Shown: positions 43,358 to 52,718, counted from the stretch's first letter. The stretch is DNA of 64,000 bases from Sphingobacterium cellulitidis (GCA_002245855.1 NOUX01000011.1:1-64000); one strand, 5' to 3'. Notes: a model not told the origin generated them from the sequence alone. Numbers and translations are program-made.

Positions 43358-44761
43358 TTATAATGTTTCCGCTAATTCTAAAGCCCTGCGAAGAGCTGAT
43401 ATTTTATTGTTTACTTCTTGTAATTCTTTTTCAGGATCGGAGTCTAATACGATTCCTGCACCAGCTTGATAATGGAGGAAGTTTTGTTTACTCAGGAAAG
43501 AACGAATCATAATGGCATGATTAAAATCGCCATTGAATCCCATGAATCCTATTGCTCCAGAATAGAAAGAGCGTTGCATTCCTTCATAACGATCAATTAA
43601 GGTGATTGCCATGTGTTTTGGTGCTCCAGAGAGAGTCCCAGCAGGGAAGGTATCACCGACTACATCAAATGGGTTTGTGTTTGGGTTCAATGTACCGCCG
43701 ACCTTGGATACTAAATGGATAACATGGGAATAATATTGTGCCTCCTTGTAGGATTTTACCTGAACATGATTGCAGTGTCTACTCAGGTCATTTCTAGCTA
43801 AGTCTACAAGCATGACGTGTTCAGCACTTTCTTTTGGGTCGTTTTTCAAGTCTTCGGCAATCTTTTCATCTAGGTCCATGTCCCCCGTTCGTTTAAAAGT
43901 TCCGGCGATAGGATAGATGGTAGCTTGATCTTTTTTAATGGTCAATTGAGCTTCAGGCGAAGATCCAAAGAGTTTGAAATCACCATAATCAAAATAGAAG
44001 AGATAAGGAGAAGGATTTATGGAGCGTAATGCCCGATAAACGTTGAATTCATCACCTGAGAATGGGGTTTCAAAGGCACGAGAAGGCACAATTTGGAAAA
44101 CATCACCACGTTGGATATGTTCTTTCATTTTGTTTACCAATGCTTTGAAAACCTCGTCTTCCATATTCGAAGATTCTTCACCTTTTAATTGAAAGCTGTA
44201 TTCCGGAAAGTTTTTATTCTGAATCAAGAACTGCATTCTTTCTAGGTCAGAGGTTTCTTTTTCCAATAAATTTTCAAAAATGAAGAGTTGGTTTCTGAAA
44301 TGATCTATCGCGATCACATATTTGTATATATGATATTGAAGAATAGGGATGTTTCTTCTATTATCCCTTTTGGCAGTTAGTTGAATATCCTCATAATATT
44401 CAACTGCTTCGAAGGTGAAATATCCGAATAAACCATTTGTAATGACCTTAACATCCGGGATTGGGTCAGAATGAAAAGATTGCCTAAAATTGGAAACTTC
44501 CTCTCGGAGGTTTATTTCTGAGGCTTTTTTAGTGATTTTCTTTTCATTGGGAAGACTAATCTGAAGTTCATCATTTTCAAGGATGATACTTGCGACAGGT
44601 TGACAACAGATATAGCTGATGTTATTGTCGCGACTATGGTATTCGGAACTTTCAAGCAGCAAGCTATTTGGGAAGGTGTCCCTTAGCCTTAAGTAGATAC
44701 TTACAGGGGTAGTGGTATCAGCTAAGATTTTCTTATAGTTAGTATTAAATTTATAGTTCAT
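43358..44761 (-). CDS. trpE: Anthranilate synthase component I
   Basis: 467 residues: an N-terminal regulatory domain (1-about 190) and the chorismate-binding domain (about 200-460). LLESS at residues 35-39 is the tryptophan-binding motif for feedback inhibition and separates TrpE from PabB. SPEAQL, IAGTFKRTGD (PIAGT), LVDLARND and GAPKHMA are the active-site motifs of chorismate enzymes. It heads the trpEGC operon and is preceded by a leader-peptide attenuator, so it is controlled both at transcription and by feedback. Confidence 0.97.
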   Translation of the reverse strand: MNYKFNTNYKKILADTTTPVSIYLRLRDTFPNSLLLESSEYHSRDNNISYICCQPVASIILENDELQISLPNEKKITKKASEINLREEVSNFRQSFHSDPIPDVKVITNGLFGYFTFEAVEYYEDIQLTAKRDNRRNIPILQYHIYKYVIAIDHFRNQLFIFENLLEKETSDLERMQFLIQNKNFPEYSFQLKGEESSNMEDEVFKALVNKMKEHIQRGDVFQIVPSRAFETPFSGDEFNVYRALRSINPSPYLFYFDYGDFKLFGSSPEAQLTIKKDQATIYPIAGTFKRTGDMDLDEKIAEDLKNDPKESAEHVMLVDLARNDLSRHCNHVQVKSYKEAQYYSHVIHLVSKVGGTLNPNTNPFDVVGDTFPAGTLSGAPKHMAITLIDRYEGMQRSFYSGAIGFMGFNGDFNHAIMIRSFLSKQNFLHYQAGAGIVLDSDPEKELQEVNNKISALRRALELAETL

Positions 44762-44790
44762 ATGTGTTTAATAATCATATGTAAAAGTAT

Positions 44791-44819
44791 AAAAAAAGCC
44801 CGACGAAATTCGTCGGGCT
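44791..44819 (-). terminator. trp attenuator terminator
   Basis: On the minus strand, AGCCCGACGAA (44809-44819) pairs with TTCGTCGGGCT (44797-44807) around a single base, and seven Ts follow (44791-44797). It lies between the leader peptide and trpE, 29 bases before the trpE start. The terminator's 3' arm and the post-leader segment both carry GTCGGG, so the 5' arm has two competing partners. Confidence 0.88.
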
Positions 44820-44874
44820 ACCATTCTGTGGTTTTGGTTGATTATGAAAAAATTTTTATCTAAAATATACCACG

Positions 44875-44897
44875 CTCCCGACTTATTTAGTCAGAAG
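44875..44897 (-). promoter_or_regulatory. trp leader 1:2 hairpin (anti-antiterminator) and antiterminator segment
   Basis: On the minus strand CTTCTGACT (44889-44897) directly follows the two Trp codons and pairs with AGTCGGGAG (44875-44883) around AAATA, including G-U pairs. A ribosome stalled at the Trp codons would cover the first arm. That frees GTCGGG to pair with CCCGAC of the terminator's 5' arm, preventing termination. Confidence 0.78.
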
Positions 44898-44933
44898 CCA
44901 CCAACGGTTGGTATATTGAATTATAGTCTTCAT
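44883..44933 (-). CDS. trpL: trp operon leader peptide
   Basis: This 16-codon frame reads MKTIIQYTNRWWLLTK and ends in TAA. Codons 11 and 12 are consecutive Trp codons (44898-44903), a strong sign of a tryptophan-sensing leader in front of trpE. A consensus promoter ends 7 bases before the ATG (44941), so the transcript should start only a few bases before the start codon and be nearly leaderless. Hairpin 1:2 begins directly after the Trp codons, as attenuation needs. The frame is too short for ordinary gene prediction. Function is inferred from structure and position; the Trp pair itself is seen directly. Confidence 0.87.
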   Translation of the reverse strand: MKTIIQYTNRWWLLTK

Positions 44934-44940
44934 TATCTCA

Positions 44941-44970
44941 CAAAATTAATAGAAAAATTGAATATTCAAA
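44941..44970 (-). promoter_or_regulatory. trp operon promoter
   Basis: On the minus strand, TTTG (44967-44970), 18 bases, then TAATTTTG (44941-44948) matches TTTG/TAnnTTTG. Predicted start is within the 7 bases before the leader ATG. Confidence 0.72.
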
Positions 44971-45007
44971 CTTTATTTGTGAAAAAAGCAAAGATTAGGC
45001 AAGATTT

Positions 45008-45685
45008 TTAGTCATTTAGCAAATCTGGTCTTCTTTGTTTTGTTCGGATTAGTTGTTGTTCATGACGCCATTCAGTTATTTTGGCTTCATGTCCACTTAA
45101 TAAGATATCAGGCACTTTGTGTCCATTCCAATCGACGGGGCGGGTATAAATTGGGGCATCCAACAGGCCATCTTGAAAGGAATCGGAAAGGGCTGAGGTT
45201 TCGTCGGATAGCACTCCAGGAATTATTCTGACGATTGCATCGACTAAAATTGCAGCGGGTAATTCACCACCAGACAGGACATAATCACCAATTGAAATTT
45301 CTCGGGTTACATAAATATCCCGGATCCGTTGGTCAATACCTTTATAGTGACCACATAAGATGATGATATTTTCTGCAGAACTGAGTCCATTAGCAATTTC
45401 CTGATTGAGGGTCTCTCCATCAGGGGTCATATAAATTATTTCATCGTAATTTCTTTCAGCCTTTAATTTTTCGATGCATGCTGCAAATGGAGCGATTTGC
45501 ATGACCATTCCGGAGCCACCCCCATAGGGATAGTCGTCTACTGATTTTTGTTTGTTTACTGCATAATCTCTAAGGCTATGTATATGAATAGATGTTAGGT
45601 CCTTTTTCTGCGCTCTTTGTAGAATAGAGTGGGCAAAAGGGCTATCCAATAACTGAGGTAAAACAGTAATAATATCAAATCGCAT
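45008..45685 (-). CDS. trmD: tRNA (guanine-N1)-methyltransferase
   Basis: 225 residues from the ATG at 45685; a TTG two codons upstream is less likely. TrmD makes m1G37 in tRNAs and uses a trefoil-knot SAM site. The motifs are MRFDIITVLPQLL at the N-terminus, YPYGGGSGMVMQ, LCGHYKGIDQR and SIGDYVLSGGELPA (knot). It is not in the rimM-trmD-rplS operon seen in many bacteria. The trp promoter begins only about 38 bases after its stop. Confidence 0.97.
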   Translation of the reverse strand: MRFDIITVLPQLLDSPFAHSILQRAQKKDLTSIHIHSLRDYAVNKQKSVDDYPYGGGSGMVMQIAPFAACIEKLKAERNYDEIIYMTPDGETLNQEIANGLSSAENIIILCGHYKGIDQRIRDIYVTREISIGDYVLSGGELPAAILVDAIVRIIPGVLSDETSALSDSFQDGLLDAPIYTRPVDWNGHKVPDILLSGHEAKITEWRHEQQLIRTKQRRPDLLND

Positions 45686-45977
45686 ATGCAAATGTACGGG
45701 ATTCTAGTCTATTTCTTGTCCAAAAAATGAGATAGAAATGTGAATAAGTAAAGGTTAATAAAATGTTGCTAAATAATCGGTTTATCAGATTTACTACATT
45801 AAATTTAATTTAAACAATTAATTTTAAAGGAATTTAATTTTTAAAACTATAAAAAATTAAACAGAGAATAAATAAATACGAAATTAACGATTAAATATTA
45901 TCCATTTCGATAATAATTAAAAGACTATTATTTATTCCTAATCCAGGTAGAAATAAATAAAAATAAAATGGACTTTT

Positions 45978-46009
45978 TTTGCTAAAAATGTTGTGTAATA
46001 ATACATTTG
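45978..46009 (+). promoter_or_regulatory. Promoter of SusC unit 1
   Basis: TTTG (45978-45981), a 20-base spacer and TACATTTG (46002-46009). GTTTAACAATT begins 7 bases after the box, as in unit 2. The 5' leader would be about 70 bases. The rest of 45686-46083 is AT-rich and shows no gene. Confidence 0.75.
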
Positions 46010-46083
46010 GCGCTAGTTTAACAATTACTAACTTTTAGCCAATAAAGATTAGAACCAAATTTATTTAACTAAAAACAACAAAC

Positions 46084-49000
46084 ATGAAACAAAGATTACT
46101 CAGTGTTCTGCTGCTGTGTACTATGCTAATTGGTGTAGTCTATGCGCAAAATCGGCAGGTGAGGGGGAAAGTTACGTCTGCTGCTGACGGAAGCCCAATC
46201 GGTGGAGTTTCCGTTATCGTTCAAGGAACGAATGCAGGCACGCAAACAGATGGTAGTGGAAATTACTCTGTGCAGGTGGGTAACAATGCTACCTTAATTT
46301 TCAGGTATATAGGATATGCCTCACAAACCATTTCTGTTGGGTCTCAATCTGTGATCAACGTAAGCTTAAGCAGTACAGAAAATACCTTAGATGAGGTCGT
46401 TGTTACTGGTGCAGGTTTAACTGCTTCAAGACGTTCTGTTGGTGCTGCTCAAACCACCATTAAAGCTGAAGACCTAACAAAAGCTAAGCCTTCAAACGTA
46501 GTTACAGGTTTAACAGGTAAAGTTGCGGGTTTAGTGGTTCAAGGAGTTGGTTCGGGTGTAAACCCCAATTATCGTGTAATGTTACGTGGTATGCGTTCAT
46601 TAACAGGTAATAACCAAGCCTTGATTGTCATTGACAACGTTATTTCACCTTCTTCGATGTTAGGAAACTTAAACCCTGATGATGTAGAAGATATTACAGT
46701 TCTAAATGGTGCATCAGCAGCAGCTCTATATGGTTCACAAGCTTCCAACGGAGCCTTGATCATTAAAACCAAAAAAGGAGCTTCAGTTGAAGGTGTAGAA
46801 GTAACTCTTGAAAATACAACAGCATTTGAAGATGTGGTTTTCTTACCGCAGGTTCAAAAACGTTTTGGTTCAGGAACAAATCCATTCTTCGTCGAGTTCG
46901 TTCCTTATGAAAACCAACAGTATGGACCTGAATATGATGGTTCAACAGTATTAGTAGGGGATCCATTACAAGATGGTACTACACAAAACTACCCTTATTC
47001 TTGGAGCGGGGATAAAGATAAATTCTGGGAAACAGGGGTTAGTAATATGACAAATATTTCTGTTGGTTCAAAACATGAGAAGAGCTCATTCCGATTTTCT
47101 GGCCAATATTTAACTGCCACAGGTACAGTTCCATTTGACAAGTACAACCGTGCATCAACTCGTGTTAGTGGTACAAGAAAATTGAATGATCTATTGGATG
47201 TTACTTATACTGCATATTATGCACAAAACAGGTATAACACCACTGGAGCGAACGCTGCGATTTATGATGCGGTTCTACAATCACCGGGACATATTCCGTT
47301 GTTAAGTTATAAAGATTGGAGAAATAATCCATTTGCCAATCCAAATGGTTATTACAATGCTTACTACAATAACCCATATTTCTTAGCTGAAAATAATCGT
47401 AATAATACACGTAATGATTATTTGATGGGGAATGTTCAGTTAGATTTCAAACCATTAGCTTGGTTAGATTTCATGGGTCGAGTAGGTATGACAACTGCAA
47501 ATCAATCTTTCAAAAACACAGTTGGTAAATTTACTTATACCCAATATGCTGCAGGATTGCATGGAGCCTATAAAGGCACCAATATTGGTGGATCAGTGAA
47601 TGATGGATTTAACTATACAACCAATGTTGTTTCAGATTTTACAGCACATGCTACGCATACACAAGGAGATTTCAAATTTGATTATACCGCCTTATTCCAA
47701 TATGTGCAAAATCAGTACTCTGGACTAGGTGCTGGTGTTAATGGATTGGTAATTCCTGAACTTTATAACTTAGGAAACAGTATCAATACACCATCAGCAA
47801 ATCAGAGTCAATATCTAGCTCGTACCTTTGGTTTAGCGGGAAAGATTGATATTGCTTACAAGAACTACTTATTCTTAAGTTTAACTGGACGTAATGACTG
47901 GGTTTCTATTTTGGATCCTGAAAATCGTTCGTTTTTCTATCCAGGAGCTACCTTATCTTTTGTTGCGACAGATGCAATTGAAAGTTTACAAGATTTCGAA
48001 GCATTAAATTTCTTGAAATTAAGAGCGAGCTGGTCCAAAGTAGGACAGGTGAACGTTGGAAACTTCTCGAATTTCGGTGCATACAACCTAGTTCCTACCT
48101 TCTCACAAGGTGCAGGATACCCATATAATGGTTTAGGTGGTTTTACTTTAGGAGATCAAGTTATTCAGCGAGGTTTAAAACCAGAGATGACGAGAACGGT
48201 TGAGGTAGGATTTGAATCAGCTTGGTGGGATAACCGTATTGCTGCAGACTTCACTTACTTTAATAACAGAACTACAGATAACACCGTACCAACCAATATT
48301 GCTTGGTCAACAGGTTATAATAGATACTTATTAAATGCAGGTACGACTTCAGGTAAAGGTATCGAGTCAAGATTGTCGGTTACTCCGCTTCGTAATGAAA
48401 GCTGGAATTTAACAGTTGGAGGTAACTTTACATATATTGATAATAGGGTAGAAGAAGTTGCAGAAGGCTTGGATGAATTAGCATTAGCTACTTATGGTGG
48501 TACAACAGGTTCATACGCAGTTAAAGGTGAGAAGTTCCCAATTATCAAAGGATATGGCTACTTGAGAGATCCAGAAGGAAGAATTATTGTAGATAGAATC
48601 ACTGGTTATCCAAAAAATACAGAAGGTTTGATCAACTTAGGTGCGGCTATGCCAACTCACACGTTGGGATTGAATTTTACTTTATCCTACAAAGATTTAA
48701 CATTCTACACCAGTGCTGAATATCGTACAGGAAACTACATTTTTAACAATGGCGGTGGTACATTCGATTTCTCGGGAGCTGGTATTAACACTGCAGGATA
48801 CGATAGAGAGCGTTTTGTTATTCCTAACTCATCTTATTGGGATGAAGCAACCCAATCCTATGTTGCAAATACGAATATCACTGTTTATGATGGTGGTTCA
48901 GATTATTGGACAATGGGTCCAGGAAGAAGTGATGCTGATGAGACTTATATTACCTCCGCGGCATTCTGGAAGATCAGAGAGATGTCTTTATCGTATAATT

Positions 49001-49221
49001 TACCTCGCTCCATATTAGCAGGTCAAAAAGTGATTAAAAATGCAAGAATCAGTGCACAAGGAAGAAACTTATTCTTATGGACTCCAGCAACCAACGTATA
49101 CACTGATCCAGAGTATTCAGATGGAAATGGAGCTAGTAATGGTAATGCATTAGGTTTGACAGGTTTAAGTCAGACTCCTCCATCAAGATATATAGGGTTC
49201 TCTGTATTATTAACTTTTTAA
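46084..49221 (+). CDS. SusC/RagA-type TonB-linked outer-membrane transporter (unit 1)
   Basis: 1045 residues, full length. A signal peptide (1-21, ending VYA-QN) precedes a carboxypeptidase-regulatory-like domain (about 24-100), the TonB-box region LDEVVVTGAG (about 100-109), the plug (about 115-225, ending KTKKGA) and a beta-barrel ending in the terminal Phe of SVLLTF. SusC proteins import large glycans or peptides with a SusD lid. Together with the SusD-like and DUF1735-like genes that follow within 10-15 bases, it forms a three-gene operon. Substrate unknown; no glycoside hydrolase is next to it. Codons are strongly biased, suggesting high expression. Confidence 0.96.
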   Translation: MKQRLLSVLLLCTMLIGVVYAQNRQVRGKVTSAADGSPIGGVSVIVQGTNAGTQTDGSGNYSVQVGNNATLIFRYIGYASQTISVGSQSVINVSLSSTENTLDEVVVTGAGLTASRRSVGAAQTTIKAEDLTKAKPSNVVTGLTGKVAGLVVQGVGSGVNPNYRVMLRGMRSLTGNNQALIVIDNVISPSSMLGNLNPDDVEDITVLNGASAAALYGSQASNGALIIKTKKGASVEGVEVTLENTTAFEDVVFLPQVQKRFGSGTNPFFVEFVPYENQQYGPEYDGSTVLVGDPLQDGTTQNYPYSWSGDKDKFWETGVSNMTNISVGSKHEKSSFRFSGQYLTATGTVPFDKYNRASTRVSGTRKLNDLLDVTYTAYYAQNRYNTTGANAAIYDAVLQSPGHIPLLSYKDWRNNPFANPNGYYNAYYNNPYFLAENNRNNTRNDYLMGNVQLDFKPLAWLDFMGRVGMTTANQSFKNTVGKFTYTQYAAGLHGAYKGTNIGGSVNDGFNYTTNVVSDFTAHATHTQGDFKFDYTALFQYVQNQYSGLGAGVNGLVIPELYNLGNSINTPSANQSQYLARTFGLAGKIDIAYKNYLFLSLTGRNDWVSILDPENRSFFYPGATLSFVATDAIESLQDFEALNFLKLRASWSKVGQVNVGNFSNFGAYNLVPTFSQGAGYPYNGLGGFTLGDQVIQRGLKPEMTRTVEVGFESAWWDNRIAADFTYFNNRTTDNTVPTNIAWSTGYNRYLLNAGTTSGKGIESRLSVTPLRNESWNLTVGGNFTYIDNRVEEVAEGLDELALATYGGTTGSYAVKGEKFPIIKGYGYLRDPEGRIIVDRITGYPKNTEGLINLGAAMPTHTLGLNFTLSYKDLTFYTSAEYRTGNYIFNNGGGTFDFSGAGINTAGYDRERFVIPNSSYWDEATQSYVANTNITVYDGGSDYWTMGPGRSDADETYITSAAFWKIREMSLSYNLPRSILAGQKVIKNARISAQGRNLFLWTPATNVYTDPEYSDGNGASNGNALGLTGLSQTPPSRYIGFSVLLTF

Positions 49222-49231
49222 TTGAATAGAT

Positions 49232-50833
49232 ATGTTATTGAAGAATAAATTTAAATATATGTCATTGGGTTTAGGCTTGGTCCTAAGCTTGGGCTCCTGT
49301 AAGAAGGCGCTAGATATCAATGACAACCCGAATCAAGCAACCTATTCTACACCAGAATTGGTATTGCCACAAGCGATTGTTCAGACCGCGAGAAATGTGG
49401 TTCCTTTCAATACTTCGGGAATGCGTTTAATGTATATCGCGAACGCAGGTGGAGTGAGTGGATGGGGCGGAGGTTTCCTAGATTATAACTGGCCAGCGGG
49501 ACATGAAGCTGCGCGTTGGGGAGATGCTTATAATAATTTGACGGATTATCAGTATGTAGTTACAAATTCTGCAGAAGCTGAAGGAGGTCAGGCCTTTATT
49601 CAAGCATCGGAAATCATGAAGGCTTATAACTTCATGAACTTAGTGGATACCTATAATGATGTTCCGTATTCAGAGGCTTTGCAAGGGACTGCTATCATTC
49701 ATCCGAAATTTGACAAAGGAACAGATATTTATGCTGATCTAGCGAAGAAATTGGATGCTGCTATTGCATTTTTCAAGACTGCGGAAGTTACTCCAGCATT
49801 TACAACTGCCGATGTGCTTTTCAAAGGCGACGCTAAAAATTGGGCTAGGTTTGCGAATACTTTGAAATTAAAATTAGTAGTCAAAGGAAAAGGCAAGGTT
49901 ACATTTGCTAGTGAATCAATCGATGCGATTGGTATTATTACTGATGATGCGATTGTGAATCCTAAGTTTACAAATATTGATGGAAAGAATAATCCTATGT
50001 GGAACACATGGTCTTATAATGCAGCTGGAAATGCACCAGGAACATGGGGTACACAGTTTATTCCAACACGTTATGTTATGTCGTTTTATGATGGTTATAA
50101 AATTGATGATGAAGGTCGTGCAGATTTAATTTATCAAAGAGGTGTAAATTCTCCGCAGAACCAGCTTGGTGATATTGATGTTACAGCTGTAGGTTTATCA
50201 CCTTCTACTTGGGTTTTAAGTCCATTGAATGGGAATATTGGTCCTTCGAACTACCGCGGATATGGTGTTACAAAAGGTCCAGGAGCAGGTCAACCAGTTA
50301 TGCTGGCAGCAGAGGCTAACTTTTTAGCTGCAGAAGCTGTATTAAGAGGCATCATGACTGGAAATGCAAAGACCTATTTTGAGAATGGTATTAAAACATC
50401 CTATTTATATTTAAATAAAGGTGAAACTGATGTTGTTGTTAACGGCGCTAATGCTGAAGAATATTTGACTAAATATAAAAGAGAAAATCCTGAAAGTGCT
50501 TTAGTAAACTTTGACCTTGCAACTACCACTGAAAAGAAAATTGAGGCCATTATTACTCAAAAATTTATTGCTTTCAATTTATTGTTTTCGCATGAAGGAT
50601 GGAATGAATTTAGAAGAACAAATTATCCTTCTATTCGTAACCCGGCAAACAATCAGATTTATTTGAATAATAAAGCGAATGCTAGAAATACATTTGTTTC
50701 TATTCAATCAGCTGCGACTTCACCGGATAAATTACCAACAAGATTTCCATATCCAAATACGGAAGTTGCCTACAATGGTTCAAATGTACCATCTGTAGAC
50801 AAATTTACTTCGAAGATTTTTTGGGCAAAATAA
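49232..50833 (+). CDS. SusD/RagB-like surface lipoprotein, SusD_like-2 type (unit 1)
   Basis: 533 residues with a lipoprotein signal (lipobox LGSC, C23). The sequence after it, ALDINDNPNQATYSTPELVLPQAI, is typical of the divergent SusD_like-2 branch rather than classical RagB. The protein forms the substrate-binding lid on the SusC barrel. NEFRRTNYPSI near 465 is a family hallmark, as in LxxEGWNEFRR. It starts 10 bases after the SusC gene. Ligand unknown. Confidence 0.93.
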   Translation: MLLKNKFKYMSLGLGLVLSLGSCKKALDINDNPNQATYSTPELVLPQAIVQTARNVVPFNTSGMRLMYIANAGGVSGWGGGFLDYNWPAGHEAARWGDAYNNLTDYQYVVTNSAEAEGGQAFIQASEIMKAYNFMNLVDTYNDVPYSEALQGTAIIHPKFDKGTDIYADLAKKLDAAIAFFKTAEVTPAFTTADVLFKGDAKNWARFANTLKLKLVVKGKGKVTFASESIDAIGIITDDAIVNPKFTNIDGKNNPMWNTWSYNAAGNAPGTWGTQFIPTRYVMSFYDGYKIDDEGRADLIYQRGVNSPQNQLGDIDVTAVGLSPSTWVLSPLNGNIGPSNYRGYGVTKGPGAGQPVMLAAEANFLAAEAVLRGIMTGNAKTYFENGIKTSYLYLNKGETDVVVNGANAEEYLTKYKRENPESALVNFDLATTTEKKIEAIITQKFIAFNLLFSHEGWNEFRRTNYPSIRNPANNQIYLNNKANARNTFVSIQSAATSPDKLPTRFPYPNTEVAYNGSNVPSVDKFTSKIFWAK

Positions 50834-50845
50834 ATTTAGATTAAG

Positions 50846-51811
50846 ATGAAAAAAGTTATAAAATACATAATTGGGGCAATGATGGTTCCCGTCCTGTTTT
50901 CTTCATGTCTGAAAGATAAAGAGAAAATTGGTCCCGATGCAGATGGAGCTGTAGAGAATATTATTGAATTCAAGAATATGTCCGCACCAGCATCTGATAA
51001 ATCAAGCACCTATCCATTGTTCAATAGGATGTATGATATTAAACCAAAGGATGAATTAATGATTCCATTGCAGATTGCGGGAGTTTATAATCCTTCAGGA
51101 GATGTGAAAATAGTTTTAGAATTGGATAATTCCATTCTAGAGAAATACAACGAAGAGAATGAGACTGGCTATGTGCCATTGAAATCTTCATATTATCAAA
51201 TTCCATCCTTAGAAGTAACTATTCCACAAGGAGAGCGTATTGCTAATTTGGTGGTGAATGTATTTCCGGAGAAGTTTGATTATGATGAGGCATATGCTTT
51301 AGGATTTCGGATTAAATCTGTTTCCTCCGGAACTATTTCTGGGAACTTTGGTGCTATCCTAGTGGGTATAGGTGCGAAGAATAAAGTTGATGGTGTATAT
51401 ACTGTGACTGGATCTGCTGCAGATCTTGGATCTAAGAATATTGGGCAATATCCTAAGAGAGCGATTGCATTAGAAACTTATGGACCTAATTCAGTATTGT
51501 ACCATGATGACTATTACGGAATTTACGGTACTATTTTCTTAACTGAAACTGGTGGTGCCACTTATTATGGTAACTTCTGTCCCATTTTTGATTTTGATCC
51601 TACAACTGGTAAAATCACTGGAGTTAGAAATGCTTACGGTTCGAATAACTCTCAATCTCGTGATGCAAAATTAGATCCAGCTGGTGTAAATAAAATCACT
51701 TTTGGTCCTGACGGTAGAGCAGCGAAAATTGAAGTAAGTTATTTCATGACTCAAGCAGGGAATGTAAGATTAACATTTAATGAAGTCTTTACCTACAGTA
51801 CAGCTAGATAA
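50846..51811 (+). CDS. DUF1735 (BT_3987-like) domain lipoprotein
   Basis: 321 residues with a lipoprotein signal (lipobox FSSC, C21). The region about 55-155 (LFNRMYDIKPKDELMIPLQIAGV in parts) is an immunoglobulin-like beta-sandwich of the DUF1735 type, and 170-321 forms a second beta-rich domain. Such proteins are often encoded next to SusCD pairs and are thought to bind glycans on the cell surface. The gene follows the SusD gene by 12 bases and ends the operon at a strong terminator. Confidence 0.78.
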   Translation: MKKVIKYIIGAMMVPVLFSSCLKDKEKIGPDADGAVENIIEFKNMSAPASDKSSTYPLFNRMYDIKPKDELMIPLQIAGVYNPSGDVKIVLELDNSILEKYNEENETGYVPLKSSYYQIPSLEVTIPQGERIANLVVNVFPEKFDYDEAYALGFRIKSVSSGTISGNFGAILVGIGAKNKVDGVYTVTGSAADLGSKNIGQYPKRAIALETYGPNSVLYHDDYYGIYGTIFLTETGGATYYGNFCPIFDFDPTTGKITGVRNAYGSNNSQSRDAKLDPAGVNKITFGPDGRAAKIEVSYFMTQAGNVRLTFNEVFTYSTAR

Positions 51812-51826
51812 TAAATATTGAAATAT

Positions 51827-51855
51827 AAAGGGAGGTAATATGCCTCCCTTTTTTT
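51827..51855 (+). terminator. Terminator of SusC unit 1
   Basis: AAAGGGAGG (51827-51835) and CCTCCCTTT (51843-51851) form a 9-bp stem with a 7-base loop, followed by a T run. Confidence 0.85.
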
Positions 51856-51912
51856 GAGCATTATTTTTGCTTCAAGTTTAAGGAAAGTGTTATTTATCAA
51901 ATTTGAAATATT

Positions 51913-52602
51913 ATGAGACTATTAATTTTGCTATTACTGTTACCTTTTGTTGGTTTAGGACAGCAGGTTGATCCGGAACCACCGAGTGGAGTTGACAAAT
52001 TTGTAGAATATTTGAATGTAAACTTTCCTGCAAAAAGAACAGATTCAGAGAAGAAGTTGCAAGGAGAGATTGTGTTGGAATTGCGAATTTCTGAAAGTGG
52101 GAAGGTGGATTCAATTCATATCGTTAAGAATGTTGGAGAAAATGGCGCATTAGATTTGATCAAAGCTATTAAACAAGCTGGCGACTGGACTGCGGGGAAA
52201 GAGAATGGAAAGGATGTTGCAAAGTGGGTTCGTTTTCCATACGCAATTCCAGGGATGTCCGTCATTGATAAGTCTTCAAAAATTACTGGTGCCAAGCCAG
52301 TAGACGGAGATGCTGAATTTGATTTAAAGTTCTACAAGAATTTTAGATATCCTGAAAAAGCTCTTAATGCAGGAATCCAAGGGGATTTTGTGTTGAGCTT
52401 TGATATCAAAGCCAATGGAGATCCGACAAATATCAAGCTAGAGGACGATCCAGGTTATGAACTTGCTGATGCAGCTATACGTGCATTACGAAGAGCAGGA
52501 AAGTGGACTCCGGCAAAAGATGCTGATGGGAAGGATTTAAATTATAGGACTACCTATAAATTCACTTTAAGCATTAAGGAGTTTAGGACTCGGATTTTCT
52601 AA
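51913..52602 (+). CDS. Exported protein with two TonB C-terminal-like domains
   Basis: 229 residues: a signal peptide (1-17, ending GLG-QQ) and two tandem domains resembling the TonB C-terminal fold. Domain 1 is about 30-110 (KLQGEIVLELRISESGKV), and domain 2 about 135-229 (YPEKALNAGIQGDFVLSF, WTPAKDADGK). The transmembrane anchor and Pro-rich spacer of a working TonB are missing, so it cannot itself energise receptors from ExbBD. It may be a periplasmic partner, or act on the neighbouring SusC receptors. It has its own terminator. Confidence 0.8.
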   Translation: MRLLILLLLLPFVGLGQQVDPEPPSGVDKFVEYLNVNFPAKRTDSEKKLQGEIVLELRISESGKVDSIHIVKNVGENGALDLIKAIKQAGDWTAGKENGKDVAKWVRFPYAIPGMSVIDKSSKITGAKPVDGDAEFDLKFYKNFRYPEKALNAGIQGDFVLSFDIKANGDPTNIKLEDDPGYELADAAIRALRRAGKWTPAKDADGKDLNYRTTYKFTLSIKEFRTRIF

Positions 52603-52689
52603 GATTAGGAAATTAATAAGAATTTTTTGTGTTTGTAAATAGGTAGTTATTGCTTAGCCCTAAGCTAATTCTACCTTTAATATTGCTAG

Positions 52690-52718
52690 GGGATTGAACG
52701 TTGTTCAATCCCTTTTTT
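52690..52718 (+). terminator. Terminator after the two-domain TonB-like gene
   Basis: GGGATTGAAC (52690-52699) and GTTCAATCCC (52703-52712) form a perfect 10-bp stem with a 3-base loop, followed by six Ts. Confidence 0.9.
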
